In this document: positions 34,531-42,428 of the stretch, in pieces
How the letters are laid out: every line of letters starts with the position of its first letter
How positions within the stretch are numbered: position 1 is the first letter of the stretch
NCBI GenBank assembly: GCA_944389935.1
Contig: CALXOE010000003.1
Location: forward strand, 1 to 64,000
Direction of reading: 5' to 3'
From: an uncultured Victivallis sp.
GTDB taxonomy: Bacteria; Verrucomicrobiota; Lentisphaeria; Victivallales; Victivallaceae
DNA: 64,000 nucleotides
The notes under the pieces: generated by a model
What the model saw: the letters and a program-made list of their open reading frames with translations, nothing else
The model's database searches: none
Told to the model about the DNA's origin: nothing
Made by a program: the position numbers and the translations under genes

Positions 34531-36399
34531 TTATTGCAACGTGACTCCCTCGAGATAAGTGACTTCCGGCCTGGCCGTGAGATGGATGACTCCCGGCGTG
34601 GCTTTCACCTGGCAGGAATTTCCGAGATAATCACAGCTCGAGCGAAGTTCGCCTTTCGTCTTCAGAGAAACCTCTTTCGGCAGTGCGATTGTCCAGATCG
34701 CGCAGACCGGAGTGCCGTCGGGTTTTTCCCAGCTCACCGCAAATATTCCATCTTCCCGGGTAAAACCGATGTGCCGGGAGCCGGCCGGGCGCATTTTCGT
34801 GAGGGTGGCGTATGCGGTATATGCCGGTTTCGGCGTGAGATCAACCCGGACAATCCCGAAATGCGCCTCTCGACCGCCATTGCGGTGAAAATGCTCCTGC
34901 GAGCGGAAACTGTAGGTGAACACTTTTTCCACGCCCGCACTGAATGCAAGCAGAAGCGTTCTGGGCAGGAGTTTAGCCTGCCACTCCGGCGAGGTGCGAT
35001 GGGAAAAGTCCTGCCAGGTGAAAGCGATCAGATTTCCCTTGAGATCGCTGTTGAAGCGATAGATTCCCGCTACAGGCGCCGACCATGAACGATCTTCGGA
35101 AAATGCGCTGATGATGGGAATCAGTTCATCCCCCGGCTTTAGGTTTTGGGTGCTCAAATAGCGATTGGCAATTTTCGGGAAACTGATATTCCCGGCCTCG
35201 GGTGCAGCTTCCAGATTGGTGGTGAATTTCGGCGCTTTGGGGTTTCTCCAGTAAGCTTCCCAGGCAAAATGAAGATCTTTGTGAATTTGAGCGGAGGCAC
35301 CTTTGTTTTCAACAGACCCGTCCGGCTTGAGCACGCGATTGAAATAGAACGGAATCCCGCCTCCCGGAAAGATTACCGTTCCGCCTTTTTTCAGGTAATC
35401 GACAAGCGGTTCGTGGAAAGCGGATGGATACCCCTCGTTCATCGGCAGCAGCAGCAGCGGATATTGTTTCGGGTCCAGTGCCGCCAACTCTTTCAGGGCG
35501 ATACGGCGAATGGTACGTTTCTCCTTGAAAAAACTGCTGAGATCGAGATTGATGCACTCCGAAGAGTAGAGGTAATCAGGATCCTCGATCAGGACAAGCG
35601 GCAGCTTTGGATCATCAAGGCCGATTTTTTTCAAGGCGTAGCCGAGCACTTCCGTAAGATCGGGAACCGGAAGAGTTGAATATCCGGTTTCGGTCAACCA
35701 CATCGGTTTGTCTGCGTGAGCGGGGTTTTTCTTCATCTCGCTTTTGATGTAGCTGAGCCACTGGTACAGCATCGTTTCCGGATAGTCCTGCCAGATATAG
35801 CGGTGAACATTCAATATGTCGAAAGAATCCTTTTCCGCAAGGCGGAGAAACTCCGCAACATTCTGGTGCACAATGAGTCCGCCGGTCAGTACGGTGGCGT
35901 CTGGATCGGTCGCCTTGATCAGGTCGTAACTCTCTTTCAGAAATTTGGTATAGCGCTTGTGATTGTTGGAAAATTCCCCGAGATCAGGCTCGTTGACGAC
36001 CTCCCAAAAACGGATTCTCCCCTTATAACGGCTTACAACCGTTTTCACGTAGTTCTTCCACTCTTCCGGATGCGAGGCGAGCGGTGTTCCCCATTTGGGT
36101 TGGAATCCAGGGAGAATCGGCAGAATGGTGATGCCGTTCTCTTCCGCAGCTTTCAGCACCGCATCCCATCGGGTAAAATCCCATTTCCCCGGCTGGGGTT
36201 CCACCTGAGACCAATCCAGATCAGTTCGATCGAAGCCAATTCCCGCTTTTTTCATCAGTTGAAGCTCTTGCTCCATTAACGGGAATTCCCACCGGTTCAG
36301 GTGGGCGCAGGCCCCGTAGGGGGAATCGCTCTGGGGCGGCGGAGCGGCCAGCGCCGCGAAACCGGCTGCACAGAAAATCGCTGCGATATTTTTTTTCAT
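34531..36399 (-). CDS. Secreted clan-A glycoside hydrolase (GH39-like) with accessory domain
   Basis: 622 residues with a signal peptide (KKNIAAIFCAAGFAALAAP). The TIM barrel (about 28-255) has FDRTDLDWSQVEPQPGKWDF, acid/base Glu137 in FWEVVNEPDLG and nucleophile candidate Glu237 in MWLTETGYS. A second domain (about 258-370) resembles the glutamine-amidotransferase-like trimerisation domain of some beta-galactosidases (LLLPMNEGYP, GGTVIFPGGG), and a C-terminal beta-rich domain follows. GGAGGAG lies upstream of the ATG. It is the middle gene of the second module. Substrate unknown. Confidence 0.82.
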   Translation of the reverse strand: MKKNIAAIFCAAGFAALAAPPPQSDSPYGACAHLNRWEFPLMEQELQLMKKAGIGFDRTDLDWSQVEPQPGKWDFTRWDAVLKAAEENGITILPILPGFQPKWGTPLASHPEEWKNYVKTVVSRYKGRIRFWEVVNEPDLGEFSNNHKRYTKFLKESYDLIKATDPDATVLTGGLIVHQNVAEFLRLAEKDSFDILNVHRYIWQDYPETMLYQWLSYIKSEMKKNPAHADKPMWLTETGYSTLPVPDLTEVLGYALKKIGLDDPKLPLVLIEDPDYLYSSECINLDLSSFFKEKRTIRRIALKELAALDPKQYPLLLLPMNEGYPSAFHEPLVDYLKKGGTVIFPGGGIPFYFNRVLKPDGSVENKGASAQIHKDLHFAWEAYWRNPKAPKFTTNLEAAPEAGNISFPKIANRYLSTQNLKPGDELIPIISAFSEDRSWSAPVAGIYRFNSDLKGNLIAFTWQDFSHRTSPEWQAKLLPRTLLLAFSAGVEKVFTYSFRSQEHFHRNGGREAHFGIVRVDLTPKPAYTAYATLTKMRPAGSRHIGFTREDGIFAVSWEKPDGTPVCAIWTIALPKEVSLKTKGELRSSCDYLGNSCQVKATPGVIHLTARPEVTYLEGVTLQ

Positions 36400-36475
36400 G
36401 TTTGGTTTTCTCCTCCAGGGATTGTTTGATGTTTATGATAAGGGATTTGACCCGATTACTCGTAAGATCGTTCAA

Positions 36476-37582
36476 TCAGAAATTCATTTGTTTGACGGAT
36501 TCCCGTTCGATATAGCGATATGGATAAAGTTTTGTTCCGGGGGAGGGGATTTTCCCGAGAATGATATCCAGCGAATCGCGGCATTGGGCGAGATATTCGC
36601 CCAGAACAATGCTTCCGGCCGGGTAGAGCTGCTCCATGATGCTGCCGTCATCCTCGCTGATGACGCTGATGTCTTCCGGAATCCGGAAGCCCGCGAGCTG
36701 AAGCACCCGTCTCCCCGCCAGTGCGCCCATCCCGCTGTAATAGATGAGTGCGGTCAGCCCGAGCGAACGGATTTCATCGAGACGCGCCCGCGTAATCTTT
36801 TCCGCCGCCTGCGCCGAATTTTCCCACGCTTTGATCGTTGCCGGAAAATGAGTTACGCTGATACCCATCTCTTCCGCTGCCGCATTGATCCCGCGAAAAC
36901 GCAATCTGGTCAGATCGCTCTCCGGTTCGTTCCGGATGTAGCCGACTTTCCTGTGACCCGCCCGCGCCAGTGCCTCGATGCAGAGTCGTCCCGCCTGTCC
37001 CGAGTCGAGCGACAATATGGTCACGTTTTCTGCCGCGTTCTCGTAAAGATTGCTGCTGTTGATCATCACAACCGGAAACGGCAGATGATTCAGATAGCGG
37101 ATCAGTTTGTCGGATTTCATCCCCGGATTTGAGTTCATCACGATTCCTGAGAGGGTACGCGATTTCTTCACCTGTTCGATGATCGCCGGAATGTCCGCCT
37201 CTTCCCCCATCCGGTAGTTGATGATCGAGATCTTGTTCTGCCGCGCGTACGTGAGAATCGTGTGCTCCATGTTCCAGAGCGATTCCGCAAAGTAGTCCGT
37301 CCGCAGAAACAGCACCGTGGTATCCGACTCCTCCATTTCCTCAGGAAAATTCTCCTCCCGGGCCGCCGCGCTGCAGCTGACCATCCCCGATCCCCGCCGG
37401 CAGCGGACGACCCCCTCGTGTTCCAGATCCCGGATCGCCCGCGTCACCGGCGACTGCGATGCCCCGAATTTCCGCATCAATTCCTGTACGGTCGGCATCT
37501 TCAACCGCGATTCCGGTTTCAGCGCCTCCTCCATCAGAAACGCTTTGATCCGGTCATATTTGCTGATTGCCTGTTGCTCCAT
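36476..37582 (-). CDS. GntR-type / LacI-type hybrid transcription regulator
   Basis: 368 residues from ATG 37582. The open frame continues upstream but the family N-terminus is MEQQAISKYDRIKAFL. The GntR-like winged helix (about 1-75: LKMPTVQELMRKFGASQSPV then TRAIRDLEHEGVV) is joined to a LacI/sugar-binding-like domain (about 88-365; GHRKVGYIRNEPESDLTRLR, then FRIPEDISVISEDDGS). No clear Shine-Dalgarno site precedes the ATG. The glycosidase and prepilin genes follow at 76 and 122 bases, so this is the likely local regulator. It shares its domain plan with the regulator at 31.5 kb but the two are clearly divergent. Confidence 0.87.
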   Translation of the reverse strand: MEQQAISKYDRIKAFLMEEALKPESRLKMPTVQELMRKFGASQSPVTRAIRDLEHEGVVRCRRGSGMVSCSAAAREENFPEEMEESDTTVLFLRTDYFAESLWNMEHTILTYARQNKISIINYRMGEEADIPAIIEQVKKSRTLSGIVMNSNPGMKSDKLIRYLNHLPFPVVMINSSNLYENAAENVTILSLDSGQAGRLCIEALARAGHRKVGYIRNEPESDLTRLRFRGINAAAEEMGISVTHFPATIKAWENSAQAAEKITRARLDEIRSLGLTALIYYSGMGALAGRRVLQLAGFRIPEDISVISEDDGSIMEQLYPAGSIVLGEYLAQCRDSLDIILGKIPSPGTKLYPYRYIERESVKQMNF

Positions 37583-37587
37583 TGGTC

Positions 37588-37665
37588 GATATAATTTTTC
37601 TCGAAAAGTAATATATTGATATAATTTCTGCCGTATATTATGACCGATTTCATGAAAAAAGTCAA
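37588..37665 (-). promoter_or_regulatory. Promoter and candidate operators of the second glycan module
   Basis: Minus strand TTGACT (37665-37660), 17 bp, CATAAT (37642-37637). GATATAATTT occurs as a direct repeat at 37588-37597 and 37618-37627, 30 bp (about three helical turns) apart, downstream of the predicted transcription start. These may be regulator sites. Confidence 0.45.
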
Positions 37666-37730
37666 GAGGGAAAGCAAAAAAAATGAAAAAAAGAGGGGTT
37701 TTGACGGAGAAAGAGCGAAATCCGGGCAAT

Positions 37731-38630
37731 TCAGGGGGTGGGCTCCGCCAAACGCACCGTCGGTTCCGGAACAATCGGAGCAACGCCTTTCAGCGTGAGA
37801 ATCGCGATTTCGGGCGGGCAGTTCAGCCGCAGCGGAACGTTGCTCGTGCCGGTTCCGGTCGTGACAAAGATGGTGTTCTTTCCCTCGGTGATGAGCCCCG
37901 AGGCGTAGCGTCGGCCGTGGCGCGACGGAATGTACACCGGTCCCAGGAACGGCAGTACGATCTGCCCGCCGTGGGTATGTCCGGCGACCGCGAGCGCGGT
38001 CGATTCCGGGAGAGTTTCAAAGATGTCGGGCCCGTGGGTCATGACGATGCGCGGAATCGATTCTTCCGGCAGCAGCTCCGCCCACGGCGGCTCCTCCTGA
38101 GTCCAGCCGTCGATTACACCGACAAGACGGAACGGTTTTCCCGCGAACTCAAGTACGACCGAACGGTTTTCGAGCAGCGGGAGTTCCACCTTTTCAAACG
38201 CTTTTGTGAATCGCTCCGCCTTCTGCCAGTGATCGTGGTTGCCGAGAACCGCATAGACGCCGAGCGGCGCTTTCAGCCGGGAAAGCTCCTCCGCGATCTG
38301 CCGCGGATCTCCCGCCTGACTCGGAAACAATCCCGCGGCGAAATCCCCGGGCAGCAGAATCAGATCCGGCTTTTCGGCATTGATGGCATCCACAATCTTT
38401 GCGAGGCGTTCGAGTGCTTCCGGGGTGTTGCCGACGTGGAAATCCGCGGCGACGGCGATGCGCAGCGGCGGGAGCGTCCATGTTTCCGATATTGCCTCGT
38501 ACCGGTTTACCGTCAGCGAGTCAGCCTCGTGCCGCATGTACGCAATTCCGCCGTAGAAGAGCAGAAGCAACAGGGCGATTCCGCAGAGGAATCCGCGCAG
38601 AAACCACCGTTTGCTCCGCTTCTTCGGCAT
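37731..38630 (-). CDS. Membrane-anchored metallophosphoesterase (YaeI-like)
   Basis: 299 residues from ATG 38630; a TTG at 38639 is also in frame. One N-terminal membrane helix (about 11-28), then the calcineurin-like motifs in order: ADFHVG, LLPGDFAAG, GNHDHW, a lone MTHGPDIF and GHTHGGQ, all metal or catalytic residues present. YaeI-type enzymes have been described as phosphodiesterases or lipid phosphoesterases (E. coli YaeI; LpxG-like proteins hydrolyse UDP-diacylglucosamine); which applies here is not clear. It follows the ygiQ-like gene directly. Confidence 0.88.
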   Translation of the reverse strand: MPKKRSKRWFLRGFLCGIALLLLLFYGGIAYMRHEADSLTVNRYEAISETWTLPPLRIAVAADFHVGNTPEALERLAKIVDAINAEKPDLILLPGDFAAGLFPSQAGDPRQIAEELSRLKAPLGVYAVLGNHDHWQKAERFTKAFEKVELPLLENRSVVLEFAGKPFRLVGVIDGWTQEEPPWAELLPEESIPRIVMTHGPDIFETLPESTALAVAGHTHGGQIVLPFLGPVYIPSRHGRRYASGLITEGKNTIFVTTGTGTSNVPLRLNCPPEIAILTLKGVAPIVPEPTVRLAEPTP

Positions 38631-38635
38631 TGGTT

Positions 38636-40402
38636 TCAAGACTTTTGTTTACCGGGTTTGCGCCGCTCCCAGCAGCGTTTGTTCGCCACCGGGTCTTTCG
38701 ACGGGCCGGAGCGCCGTTTCTTGAGTACGCCGATCTGCTGCCGCCGTTCGGCCAGCCCCCGGTTTACCGGGATCGGCGTCCCATCCGGCGCCTTGCCGGT
38801 GTAGTACATCGCCCCGCCCATCGTCATCGGAAGCGGAATGTAATCCTGCACCTGCTGGAGACTCCACTTGTGGCGGTTGAGGAAGTCATCGACCGTTTTC
38901 ATCTCTTTTTCCGTACAGCCGGGGAAGTTCGAGATGAAAAGCGGAATCAGATACTGCTCCTTGCCGCACTCTTTGCTGATGCGGTCGAACACCTCCATGA
39001 ATTTGTAAAACTCCTCGGCCGGGCTCTTGCGCATGAGCTTGAGAACCGTCGGATGCAGATGCTCGGGCGCGACTTTCATGTGCCCCGAAACGTGGTGTGC
39101 AATGATCTCCCGCAGCAGTTCCGGCTGGCGCAGCGCCAGGTCGAGACGGATCCCGGAATTGATGTAGAGATGCTTTACTTTCGGGTGTTTGCGCATCCGG
39201 CGCAGCAGATGCAGCGTCTCGAGACCCGTGCAGACGTAGTTCGGGCACGGCGCTGGGAAGAGGCAGCTCGAACGGCGGCACTTGCGACACCGTTCAAGAT
39301 CATACCGGCTCCCGTAGATGTTGCCCGCCGCTCCGCCGACGTCGCTGATGGTTCCCTTGAAGTTCGGACATTTTGCGATCGTGTCGAGTTCGCGCAGAAC
39401 CGAATCCTCGCTGCGGCTCATGACATGGCGCCCCTGATGGACCACCAGCCCGCAGAACGCGCAGCCGCCGGGGCAGCCGCGCACGGCCTGAATCGAGTCC
39501 TTGATCGTCTCAAAGGCGGGGATTCTGCCCTTGTATTTCGGATGCGGCCGCCGCGCGTAGGGAAGTTCATGGACGCGGTCGAGCTCTTCGGGCTTGAGCG
39601 GCTCGGGCGGCGGTTCGACCACGAGCAGCCGGTCGCCGTATTTCTGGAGAAGTCCTCGGCCGGACTGAAAATTCATCTCCTGCTCGACCATGATCGTCGC
39701 GCGCATAAGCGCGTCCTTGTCGGCGAGCGTCTCTTCATAGCTCGGCAGGAACAGGTACCGGTCGCCGGGGTCGAACGCCTCGGCGGCCTTTTTGCCGAGC
39801 AGCCGGGCGGTACCGCGGATTCCCGCGAGCGACTCCCCCGCGGCGAAGCGGCGGTAGACCTCCGGCGTCGGGCGTTCGCCCATGCCGTAGACGAGGATCT
39901 CCGCTTTCGAGTCGAGCAGAACCGACGGCCGGATCTTGTCCTGCCAGTAGTCGTAATGCGCGATACGGCGGAAACTCGCCTCGAGCCCGCCGAGCTGAAC
40001 CGGAATCCCCGGGAACACCTGCTTGACCATCTGCGCATAGACGATGAGCGCATGCGGCGGCCGTTTGCCGGTTTCCCCGTTTTCGCTGAAACAGTCCTCT
40101 TTGCGGAAGCGGCGGCCGACGGTATAGATGTTCACCATCGAATCCATGTTGCCGGAAGTGACGCCGACGCCGATGCGCGGGCGTCCCATGACGGTCAGCG
40201 ACTCCGGATTTTTCCAGTCCGGCTGGGCGATGAGCCCGACACGGTAGCCGCAGTCGGTCAGCAGTCTCCCGATGATCGAAACCCCGAAAGAGGGATGATC
40301 GACGTAACAGTCTCCCGTGACGAGCAGGATGTCAAGTTCTTCATACCCAGCCCGTTCCATCTCCTCCCCGGTGGTGGGAAGGAACTCCGGTTGACGACTC
40401 AT
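38636..40402 (-). CDS. ygiQ: YgiQ-family radical SAM protein
   Basis: 588 residues, full length for the UPF0313/YgiQ family. A B12-binding-like N-terminal region (VDHPSFGVSIIGRLL) is followed by a radical SAM core with cysteines 310, 314 and 317 in GCPGGCAFC (C-x3-C-x2-C) for the 4Fe-4S cluster, and a family-specific C-terminus with TVDDFLNRHKWSLQQVQDYI and a Lys-rich tail. Enzymatic role is not established. Its ATG overlaps the upstream gene's stop (ATGA) and its own stop is 5 bases before the phosphoesterase ATG, so the three genes form one operon. Confidence 0.93.
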   Translation of the reverse strand: MSRQPEFLPTTGEEMERAGYEELDILLVTGDCYVDHPSFGVSIIGRLLTDCGYRVGLIAQPDWKNPESLTVMGRPRIGVGVTSGNMDSMVNIYTVGRRFRKEDCFSENGETGKRPPHALIVYAQMVKQVFPGIPVQLGGLEASFRRIAHYDYWQDKIRPSVLLDSKAEILVYGMGERPTPEVYRRFAAGESLAGIRGTARLLGKKAAEAFDPGDRYLFLPSYEETLADKDALMRATIMVEQEMNFQSGRGLLQKYGDRLLVVEPPPEPLKPEELDRVHELPYARRPHPKYKGRIPAFETIKDSIQAVRGCPGGCAFCGLVVHQGRHVMSRSEDSVLRELDTIAKCPNFKGTISDVGGAAGNIYGSRYDLERCRKCRRSSCLFPAPCPNYVCTGLETLHLLRRMRKHPKVKHLYINSGIRLDLALRQPELLREIIAHHVSGHMKVAPEHLHPTVLKLMRKSPAEEFYKFMEVFDRISKECGKEQYLIPLFISNFPGCTEKEMKTVDDFLNRHKWSLQQVQDYIPLPMTMGGAMYYTGKAPDGTPIPVNRGLAERRQQIGVLKKRRSGPSKDPVANKRCWERRKPGKQKS

Positions 40403-40926
40403 TTCCCGAGCTCTTTCATGCTGCCGCCGCCCGGAATCGAGCCGGGAGTGGAGAAGCCGCGGTTGCCGAGGTTCGTGAACGGAACCCGCAGATCTGCACT
40501 CTCTTCGGGGGGGAATTCCGCATGCAGGGTGATCGTTTCATCTTTTTCGCGACCGATTCTGGTTGCGTCCAGGACGAAGAGCAGCGTGTAGCGGGTACCT
40601 GGTTCGGCCCGCTTGACCAGCCAGTTTTCGGCGTCGAAGTTGTTGTTTCCGGCGCGCAGGGCGATGCACGGATAGGTTCTGCCGAATGCGGAAAGCGAAT
40701 AGTCATGGATCGAGATGCCGCGCCCGGCATCGACTTTCACAACGATTGCAGCGTAGATCTTCCGGCTGAAATCAACCGGGAACGCGAGCGGATCCTCATT
40801 GGTGATGCGCGGTTTAACCGTAGAGAGTTCCGCCGCGAGGATCTCGCCGCTCCGGAACGAAAGAGTCGCCGCTCCGGTCGACAGGACGGCACAGAGTACG
40901 GGCAATATGAACAGCAGTTTTTTCAT
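40399..40926 (-). CDS. Small secreted protein, unknown
   Basis: 175 residues from ATG 40926, with a Sec signal (KKLLFILPVLCAVLSTGAA). The mature part looks like one beta-rich domain (IYAAIVVKVDAGRGISIHDY, YTLLFVLDATRIGREKDE) with no catalytic motif, and it ends in a Gly/Ser-rich tail SIPGGGSMKELGK. It is translationally coupled to the ygiQ-like gene by an ATGA overlap. I do not recognise the family. It is divergent from the phosphofructokinase gene. Confidence 0.72.
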   Translation of the reverse strand: MKKLLFILPVLCAVLSTGAATLSFRSGEILAAELSTVKPRITNEDPLAFPVDFSRKIYAAIVVKVDAGRGISIHDYSLSAFGRTYPCIALRAGNNNFDAENWLVKRAEPGTRYTLLFVLDATRIGREKDETITLHAEFPPEESADLRVPFTNLGNRGFSTPGSIPGGGSMKELGK

Positions 40927-41026
40927 CTTCAAATCGTCAACTCCGATCTCAATGGAATTTTCTCAATCCAATCATAACATTATGGAAATATAAGCCTGTT
41001 TTCAGGAAAATCAAGCGGAATTCGAG

Positions 41027-41055
41027 TTGATTTTCCTCCGGTTCGGAGTTATTTT
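41027..41055 (+). promoter_or_regulatory. Promoter of the phosphofructokinase gene
   Basis: TTGATT (41027-41032), 17 bp, TATTTT (41050-41055). The predicted transcription start, near 41062, is 4 bases before an in-frame ATG (41066) and about 60 before the ATG at 41123. Confidence 0.6.
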
Positions 41056-41122
41056 ATCAATTCGGATGAATAACCTGCCGGTGTTGCGAAACGCGCCGGC
41101 CAACGAATTTGGACAGACAATT

Positions 41123-42409
41123 ATGGAAATACCCGATTTGACAGTGAAACATCTCGGTACGCCGACGATTCCGTCGCCGCTGACCGGGGTGAAATTCATT
41201 CCCGAAGACGCGACCGTCATCTACGGCAAGGACGTCCATGAAGTTGAGACGGAGCTCAAGGAGTTCGGGCGGATCAGTGCGTTTGAAGCGGCCGGGCCGC
41301 GGGAGAAGATCTACCACGACCCCTCCTGGACGCATGCCGCGATCCTGACTGCCGGTGGACTCTGCCCCGGACTCAACGACGTGATCAAGGGGTTGACCCG
41401 CACGCTGATGCTGCGGTACAACGTGCCGATCGTCTTCGGCATCCGGTACGGCTATCAGGGGCTGAATCCCGCCTACGGGCATGAGCCGATGCTGCTTACG
41501 CCCGATTCGGTCGATTCGATTCACGAGGATGGCGGCACGGTGCTCGGCAGTTCGCGCGGCCGCCAGGACGAGGCGGTCATGGTCGAGACCCTGAAGCGCA
41601 TGAACATCAAACTGCTCTTCTGCATCGGCGGGGACGGCACGCTGCGCTGTGCGCACGACATCGCGCTTGAAGTCGAGCGGCGCGGACTCAATATCAGCGT
41701 CGTCGGCATTCCGAAAACGATTGACAACGACATCAACTTCATCGATAAGACGTTCGGATTTGAGACGGCGGTCTATGCCACCGGACCGGTGATTTCCGCT
41801 GCGCACAACGAGGCGAAAGGCGCGCCGAACGGGATCGGACTCATTCACGTGATGGGGCGCGATTCGGGATTCATCGCCGCCTACGCGACGCTGGCGAACA
41901 CGCATGTGAATTACTGCCTGATTCCGGAAGATCCGTTCTCGCTCTACGAGGGGGAACACGCGCTGCTGCCGAGTCTGGAGCGGCGGCTTAAGCTGCGCAA
42001 ACACGCGGTGATCATCGTCTCCGAGGGGGCGGGCCAGCATCTGTTCAAGGAGGATTCGGAGAAACGCGACAAATCCGGCAACAAGCTGCACCACAACATC
42101 GGTGAGTTTCTGCGGGACACGATCACGCAGTGGGGCAGGGAGAAGAACATCGATCTCACGGTCAAGTATTTCGATCCTTCGTATCTGATCCGCAGTCTGC
42201 CGTCGAACGGGACCGATTCGGTCTTCTGCGAGATGCTTGCGCAGCATGCGGTGCACTGTGCGATGGCGGGGTGCACCGACGTGGTGATCGGCCACTGGAA
42301 CGACCGTTTCACCTATGTGCCGATCCCGGTCGCGACCAGTTCGCGCAAGAAAGTCGACATCGAGTCCGGCTTGTGGGACAGCGTGAAGTCCGCAACCTGG
42401 AAGTATTGA
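41123..42409 (+). CDS. 6-phosphofructokinase, long 'clade X' type
   Basis: 428 residues from ATG 41123 (MEIPDLTVKHLG fits the family N-terminus); ATG 41066 would add 19 residues on an almost leaderless mRNA. Motifs are GGLCPGLN (78-85), GGDGT (169-173) and PKTIDND (197-203), with HVMGRDSGFIAAYA after them. Gly in GGDGT (position 104 in the E. coli enzyme) argues for ATP as phosphoryl donor, while Lys in PKTIDND (position 124) is seen in PPi enzymes. This G/K combination is that of the non-allosteric ATP-dependent group typified by Treponema TP0108. It phosphorylates fructose-6-phosphate in glycolysis. Confidence 0.93.
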   Translation: MEIPDLTVKHLGTPTIPSPLTGVKFIPEDATVIYGKDVHEVETELKEFGRISAFEAAGPREKIYHDPSWTHAAILTAGGLCPGLNDVIKGLTRTLMLRYNVPIVFGIRYGYQGLNPAYGHEPMLLTPDSVDSIHEDGGTVLGSSRGRQDEAVMVETLKRMNIKLLFCIGGDGTLRCAHDIALEVERRGLNISVVGIPKTIDNDINFIDKTFGFETAVYATGPVISAAHNEAKGAPNGIGLIHVMGRDSGFIAAYATLANTHVNYCLIPEDPFSLYEGEHALLPSLERRLKLRKHAVIIVSEGAGQHLFKEDSEKRDKSGNKLHHNIGEFLRDTITQWGREKNIDLTVKYFDPSYLIRSLPSNGTDSVFCEMLAQHAVHCAMAGCTDVVIGHWNDRFTYVPIPVATSSRKKVDIESGLWDSVKSATWKY

Positions 42410-42428
42410 TTCTCCAACGGTTTCCGCA

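Noticed and set aside
38399..40591. Long open frame antisense to the ygiQ-like gene (and similar ones antisense to GH2 at 9621-11462, zwf at 7694-8956 and recB at 48343-50256)
   Set aside because: Composition is low-complexity Arg/Ala-rich, there is no ribosome site and the opposite strand encodes a well-recognised protein; these are by-products of GC-biased codon use.
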